From contig QXJR01000013.1 in the NCBI GenBank assembly GCA_020975725.1, positions 372,001-436,000 on the forward strand: 64,000 nucleotides of DNA. The letters are read 5' to 3'. The position numbers and the translations under genes were made by a program. The notes under the pieces were generated by a model, which did no database searches, was not told the origin of the DNA, and saw only the letters and a list, made by a program, of their open reading frames with translations. Shown here one piece after another: positions 59,207 through 64,000 of this stretch. The number at the start of each line of letters is the position of its first letter. Positions within the stretch are counted from its first letter, which is position 1. This DNA comes from Picocystis sp. L7. Lineage: Eukaryota; Chlorophyta; Picocystophyceae; Picocystales; Picocystaceae.

Positions 59207-59350
59207 CGGGTGTGTGTTGCTGAAAGATCCACAGTCGACCCTGTGGTTGAATAAGGTGGGGTCAAGAGGAGGTAGAGACTTGCCTCCTAGTTTCATGAAT
59301 TTTGCACTTACAAGCACATTGGGAGGGATCAATATATGCACTCGGCAAAG

Positions 59351-60118
59351 CTAAGAGCAATTGCATTGTGCCACTTGTTCTTCTAATTCCTCGATTCTTT
59401 CGCTCAGACTCTCGTACACACGCTCAAGCTGCTCCTGCACGTAGTCTTCGTCGATAGCATCACCCGCGCGGGACTGCATGCTTGCATCGAGACGCTCTCC
59501 CGCAAATGTGAAGGATCCTGGCTCCCCGCTGAGACAGCTTCCCCAGGATTGAACATGTACGTATGGGGCCGGGTGCGGCTGAAGTAAAGCCCAGGTCTCA
59601 TCCGTGGTTCCGACGCCTACCCATTCATAGAGGCCTCCTTCCACGCATTGCTGTACAGAGGGGAACCAGAGCGTTGGACGTCCATTCCACATGGTGGCCA
59701 GCTCTTCATCTGTGATTGCACAAGAGAACCTCATCACTACTCCAAAGTCAAGGTACTGATCGCTCTCGAGATGATCGTCTTGTGTGACAGCATCGTAGAT
59801 GATTTTCGTGGGCGCGGTTGTGATGATGTTCCCGTGAGAGATATACTGCTCCTGCGTGGAGAGTTCCCTTTTTTCCACGTTTGCATCCCAACCCGGCACG
59901 GACTGAGGGGTGGCGGACATGATCCCATGAGGCAGGGTGATTTCCAATCGGTTGGTGGCCTGGTTTCCACATCCGTGTGGCAGTCGGAAGTCGTATTTGA
60001 CGTAGCTCCCTGCATCCACCGGGCTCTCTGCTTGAGCGGTGACGTGTGCATGGGCCATTTGTCCGCACAGGAGGATACTGGCGGCCATCCACCACATCGT
60101 GGACCTTTCGCTGAACAT
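59351..60118 (-). CDS. YcnI-like (DUF1775) secreted protein, candidate copper binder
   Basis: The protein has 255 residues from ATG 60118. A signal peptide (MWWMAASILLCGQMAHA) is followed directly by HVTAQAES, so the mature protein would begin with histidine 25. In bacterial YcnI an N-terminal histidine binds copper. The domain continues with YVKYDFRLPHGCGNQATNRL, ITLPHGI and PGWDANV, the YcnI pattern. The end of the domain (LWFPSVQQCVEGG, then HVQSW) leads into about 45 residues ending in a coiled coil with EELEEQVAQC. Bacterial relatives often have a C-terminal membrane anchor, which is missing here. It is probably secreted or in the secretory pathway, with a role in copper handling inferred only from the family. 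Confidence 0.85.
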   Translation of the reverse strand: MFSERSTMWWMAASILLCGQMAHAHVTAQAESPVDAGSYVKYDFRLPHGCGNQATNRLEITLPHGIMSATPQSVPGWDANVEKRELSTQEQYISHGNIITTAPTKIIYDAVTQDDHLESDQYLDFGVVMRFSCAITDEELATMWNGRPTLWFPSVQQCVEGGLYEWVGVGTTDETWALLQPHPAPYVHVQSWGSCLSGEPGSFTFAGERLDASMQSRAGDAIDEDYVQEQLERVYESLSERIEELEEQVAQCNCS

Positions 60119-61530
60119 CGAGGCTGCTTCTTCCTGCGGTGGCCAGGACCTCGAGCAAGGTCGCTTCGTTGTGGTGGCGACTGCAGAGATATGAGAGGCA
60201 TCCGATCACCATGACCCAACAGGATCGATCCCTGCCACCTGTTCATGTCGATCCGAATCGACAGCCATCGACACCGGTCGACGAACATCGACCGCCCCGG
60301 GGCGCCCCGTCCGAGGGAAGGACCCGGGAGGCCCATCCGACGGTCCGTTTCGCCCTGGTGAGTCCCAGGGACGGTCCCGATGGAAGAGGGCTGGGGCGGG
60401 TGTCGTGGGTGGTCGACACCGTGGGACACGTGCGTGACGTAATGGTCTTGCGAACGGGGAGATTCCACGGTCCAGGTGAACCACGTGCATCCTTCGCCTC
60501 TTTCCGATTGGTGGATCGGCGATCACGTGGATCCGAGGGTGAGGTCGGTTGGGGGAACCTCCGGTCCTTCTTACGTCACGTGATCGCAGGTTCGTCCAAG
60601 GCACATGGCAGCGAGGCAGTGAAACCTCGGTTTGGCGATAGAGGAACCTCCCCCAGGAACAAGAGGTGCCACCGTTTGACTGATGGCATGGCAACCTTCC
60701 CTTCTGAACAGGAGTTTTCAAACGAGGGACACCGAGGTGGATCTACGTTCCAATTTACACGCTGGAACTTGTGGAACCTACCCCACGCGATGAACCAGTC
60801 GAGGATGAATGCCCCAGGACATCGTAGAAGGGACGAGGACGGACATTCGGATTTGTGTTCGGGTGGGACAGTGAAGATGTGAAGCAATCACACGCACAAG
60901 CAGCACATACACCGAGAGGAAGCCCGTGGAACTGGTGAGGCTAGTATGAGTTGAAACTATATACAAGGCCACTCCTCCCAACGAAGCCGAGCAGGATCGG
61001 TCTGAAGGAAAGGGGAAAACTGGACTGCAGACATTCTTTGGCACAGTGTCCATGAATGAATGTAGTGGTCACGCGATCAGTCCCCTTTACGCGGTATAAG
61101 CAACAGGAGCGCCTGCTCGAGGGCATCTCTTTGCCGAACGTCACTCGACAGACATGTGTGAAAGAATTCAAGCAGCCAAAGCTGCACACGTCGGTGGACA
61201 CTCCATTTGTTGGAGCTGTAACCACCAATCCTTGTAAAAAGGAATGTTGCTCTGTCGCCCATCCGTTGCTGCGTAGGGAATCAGCTTGGCGGCATTGGTC
61301 ACGGGGGCCCTTCTCCACCCGGATCGAGACCCTCCATTTCGAACCAAGTATGTTGTTCTAGCAGACAAAGACAGCATTTGCATCACGGCCAAGCTGCAAA
61401 CGTTGCGCGCAAAGGACTGGTGCGGCGAGATCAAAATAATAATTTCTGGGATGCCTCAGGGTTCTTTTACAGGGAAAGCTGTTGCAGGTGTAGTGCAGGG
61501 CACGACGGTGCGTTGAATGAAAACATGAGA
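60119..61530. other. Spacer with doubtful small frames
   Basis: About 1.4 kb. A plus-strand frame (60211-60882, ATG at 60211, MTQQDRSLPPVHVDPN) stays open for 223 codons and is divergent from the YcnI-like gene, but shows no domain. Between 61050 and 61520 several 75-125 codon frames overlap on both strands, again without a family. I cannot pick one as real. Confidence 0.3.
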
Positions 61531-62055
61531 TTACCCGCTGGCTTTGGCCTCTTCTTCCTCTTGGGCATCCTGCAGAAGTATACCCGATTTGGGGTGCACC
61601 ATGGGGGGTCCAGTCTTAGACCTTTCCAAGTCTTGGATAGCAAAGGTAAGGAGCTTGTCCCAGTTTCCCCCTTCGAAGAGGACAGCGACGTACCCATCGC
61701 TCACCCTTTGGACAATGCCGATGAATTCGTAGAACGGATTGTTGGGATTGACGACCTTCGCGTTCATGCCTGGTAGTAGCATGGGCACCCCTTGTGGCAG
61801 TTTTTTTATTTGGGGTTGCCCCATGAGCTTCTCTCTACGTTGTGCGAGCCCATCTAATCTCTTTTGCTTTTCGATGTCCTTACGGAGGTTCCACAGTGCT
61901 GCTTCTCCTCCGGCCCACCCACCGACCACGTTTTCGAAGAATCCGAAGCTGATTTTGCTGGGGTACTTTTTAGGATCGTCTTTGATGACCTTTCCCTTTC
62001 CGATGTAGATGTCTTCGAGTTCCCCATCGTCTCGTTCCTCGTTTCCTGGATCCAC
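61531..62055 (-). CDS. NdhS-like SH3-barrel protein (3' exon)
   Basis: At least 174 codons up to the stop at 61531. The C-terminal part is the SH3-like fold of NdhS, the ferredoxin-binding subunit of cyanobacterial and plant NDH-1: VVNPNNPFYEFIGIVQRVSD followed by VAVLFEGGNWDKLLTF and QDLE. Before it lies GKGKVIKDDPKKYPSK and GGWAGGEAALWNLRK, a block seen in plastid-type homologues. There is no ATG in this frame between the conserved part and the first upstream stop near 62356, so the start, presumably with a plastid transit peptide, must be on another exon. 62055 is only a convenient border at a GTG. Whether the protein serves an NDH complex or another ferredoxin-linked role is open. Confidence 0.7.
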   Translation of the reverse strand: MDPGNEERDDGELEDIYIGKGKVIKDDPKKYPSKISFGFFENVVGGWAGGEAALWNLRKDIEKQKRLDGLAQRREKLMGQPQIKKLPQGVPMLLPGMNAKVVNPNNPFYEFIGIVQRVSDGYVAVLFEGGNWDKLLTFAIQDLERSKTGPPMVHPKSGILLQDAQEEEEAKASG

Positions 62056-63837
62056 CTCGTCGTTTGCGTTCGCGTCCGGTTCCGTGGCTTGGACGGATCG
62101 TTCGGACCCTTCGAACAGTTTTTCCGTCCCTTGTTCTGTCTTGAGGCTCGTTTCGCCTGCTCCGAGTCCTCTGGCACCGAGGAGTGTCTTCCAGTCCGCT
62201 TTTTGCGCGTGGATCGGACCCGCACGTTCCTTTCCGCGGTACGTTCTCCACCTTCCCTTGGCGTCTCGTTGGAGGTGCCCCGTTCTCTCCCTCCACGTGC
62301 CGTTCTGGCCGTGCTTCGCGTTGCATCTGATCCTTCTGTTCGTTTTCGTGCATTCTTACGGTCAGTCCTTTGTGTTTCCTTGGTCTACTCGCACCCTTCC
62401 TTCTTCCTTCGTTCCTTCGTGCTGGTCTTTCGTGTACGGTTGCGTGTCTCGTCCCTGGTCTTCCACCGCTCGTGGGTGCATGACGTGCGTGTCCGTCCGT
62501 TCGTCTTCTTCTCCCTTTCCACCTTTCGAAAGTGTTGTCTCCTCTCTTCCTGCTCCGTTCCACGTCCTTGGACAGAAACGTGCACCCACCTTGTCCAACC
62601 TGTGGCCGCCAACATCGTCTCCATGCCAACCGAACCAAGTCTGGTCGATCCCAGCCACCTCCCTCTCTGTCCCTCTCTGTCAACCCCTGCTTCCCTCTCT
62701 CCCTCTCTGTCCCCCTGCTTCCCTCTCAACCTCTGTCCCTCTCTCCCTCTCAACCTCTCTCCCTCTCTGTCCCTCTGTCCATCTGTCCCCCTGCTTCCCT
62801 CTCTCCCTCTCTGTCCGCCTGCTTCCCTCTCAACCCCTCACACCCCTCCCCCACTGGCCCTCTGGGTGTCCCTCGTCTGGCCTCGTCGATGTCCCTTGGG
62901 CGGGGTCCACGGGCCGGGTTGCGTCGCTGCCTCCTTCCCGAGGACGTGGATCGAGGCAGGAACCCAGGCGTCGACCGACGCATCCGTTCCTGCCTCGAGG
63001 TGGAGGGCTGGATTGCGGGTTTCCTGCCGTGCAATGTGCGGCACGCGAGGAAGGGGTGGTCAGGGCAGGGATGCAACGGGACGAGGACCTGGACGGATCG
63101 ATCCCACGCACGAGGTAGAGGATTGGGAGGAAAGATGGATGCATCGTCGGGAGAAGCGCCCCGTCGCCCGAGAAACGTGAACGAAAGGTCCATCGTGCGG
63201 GATGCCCACGTCCTTCTCGACGAGGTGGACGGCGTTTGGCGCAGGTCGCCACCCAGCACGGGTACACCGATCCGCGTTGGTTGGGAAGGGATCCTTCCCG
63301 TGCGTCGCGTTTGCTCTCCGGGTTCCTTGCCGAATTACGACGGTTCCATCCGCGTGGGAACGGGACGTCGGCTCGCAGGTCCCCATCGCTCGTCTCGTTT
63401 GCGCGCAGGATCTGGTGGGACGAAACCACCGCCAGGTCCGATCCCACGTGGTCCGATCCCACCTACATCGTTGGATTCGTGCACCGCACCCGAAGAGGAT
63501 CCGCCCCTCCCCCTCCCTCCCCTTCCTCGTCGGTCCGTTCGGGGTCGGGTTGGGGAAGGGACGTCGATCTCGCTCGTCCGATCGTGTGGTCCACATCCGT
63601 CCTTCTATCCACCCTTCCCTTTCCCTTTTGGAAGAGAGAGGGGTGGGGGTTGGATCGCACCCGATCCTCGGATCCTCCCCTGGCCTGGGCATCCATCCGT
63701 TCGGGTCCGTGGGTTCGATCGGAAGGACAGACCCGAAAGGGGTCCCGATAGAACCCTTGGCTACGATCCCTTTCCTCGGTGGAGTTGGGGATGGAAAAGG
63801 GAAAGGGGAAGGGAACAGGTCGTGGTGGTTGGCGACG
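62056..63837. other. Divergent upstream region with pyrimidine repeats
   Basis: About 1.8 kb between the NdhS-like exon and the right-edge gene. It should contain the missing first exon of the former. Positions 62655-62840 are an imperfect tandem array of CCCTCTCTGTCC, CTCTCCCTCTCAACC and CCCTGCTTCC units. 63480-63680 has CCCTCC and GGATCC blocks. Long frames here are R/S/P-rich and not convincing. Confidence 0.4.
62655..62840 (+). repeat. Pyrimidine-rich imperfect tandem repeat
   Basis: The units are variations of CTCCCTCTCTGTCCCTCTG with CAACC and CCTGCTTC interruptions. Related wording occurs at 9780-9905, also upstream of a minus-strand gene. Confidence 0.75.
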
Positions 63838-64000
63838 ATGGCCACCACGAGGCCGCACGCGAACGTGGACATGCACGGCGGCGTGGACGGGATCGTGACC
63901 GGAACCAGGAGGGGCAGACCCAAAGGACAACCCGCATGGAACAAAGGAAAGAAACTGAATGAAGCGCACAAGGCCAAGATTGGACAAGCCTTGAAAGACA
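63838..64000 (+). CDS. N-terminus of a NUMOD3-motif protein, cut by the right edge
   Basis: From ATG 63838 (MATTRPHANVDMHGG) 54 codons run to the window end; a second ATG lies at 63871. The product contains RRGRPKGQPAWNKGKKLNEA followed by HKAKIGQALKD. The W-N-K-G-K-K-L then H-K-A-K-I pattern is the NUMOD3 motif, a DNA-binding helix first known from GIY-YIG and HNH homing endonucleases and also found in nuclear genes of plants and algae. The catalytic or other domains lie beyond the window. Confidence 0.6.
   Translation, partial: MATTRPHANVDMHGGVDGIVTGTRRGRPKGQPAWNKGKKLNEAHKAKIGQALKD

Noticed and set aside
62009-63118. Plus-strand frames of 370-480 codons opposite and upstream of the NdhS-like exon
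   Set aside because: Serine/proline/leucine-rich translation of pyrimidine repeats.
1-64000. CRISPR arrays, bacterial operons or a bacterial or plastid origin of the window
   Set aside because: No spaced direct repeats of CRISPR type; gene families, LTR retrotransposons and spacing are those of a eukaryotic nuclear genome.

Overview
This is a nuclear window from an intron-poor eukaryote, most likely an alga. The genes are eukaryotic: AP2/ERF factor, UFD2-type U-box ligase, LENG8/SAC3-like protein, MUS81, TMEM135-like, PLAC8 and a tetraspanin-like protein. Most lie in single long frames on both strands, so this is neither bacterial nor arranged in one-directional polycistronic blocks. A YqgF/RuvX-type protein, a cyanobacterial NdhS-like SH3 protein and an ATP-type PEP carboxykinase fit a plastid-bearing lineage. 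I cannot decide between green, red or another algal line from sequence alone. No tRNA, rRNA or CRISPR array was recognised.

Layout. 0-22 kb is a gene-rich left block: a partial gene at the edge, AP2 factor (-), an unresolved spliced gene candidate (-), TMEM135-like (-) divergent from UFD2 (+), LENG8-like (-), PP7-like phosphatase (-) and PEPCK (-). 22-46.5 kb is a transposon-dominated island. 46.5-64 kb is a right gene block: TMEM242-like (+), MUS81 (-) divergent from a J-protein (+), PLAC8 (-), tetraspanin-like (-), YqgF-like (+), ZIP transporter (+), YcnI-like secreted protein (-), NdhS-like (-) and a NUMOD3-motif gene cut by the right edge (+). Spacers between genes are about 0.4-2 kb and often strand-asymmetric, with long C or G runs and pyrimidine-rich blocks.

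The island has a readable history. A 2,091-bp sequence occurs as two nearly identical inverted arms (24682-25220 plus 33059-34610, and 43604-45694) around a spacer of about 9 kb. The inner end of each arm is exactly a Ty1/copia LTR. The spacer holds a copia remnant, a broken forward copia element, and a young reverse copia element (35844-40297) nested in it with a 5-bp target duplication. One arm only carries a 7,833-bp Ty3/gypsy element (25221-33053) with 755-bp LTRs and target duplication ATAGT. The other arm keeps the empty site.

The most striking object is that gypsy element. Its pol polyprotein has protease, reverse transcriptase and RNase H, then a cytosine-5 DNA methyltransferase domain of about 290 residues with most of the family motifs, then integrase. 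Retrotransposons carrying such methyltransferases have been reported from a few algae and dinoflagellates, so the principle is known. This host, position and element may be new. Some positions are uncertain: several genes have more than one possible start, and the NdhS-like gene and the 5.9-7.6 kb gene need spliced exons that I could not place.
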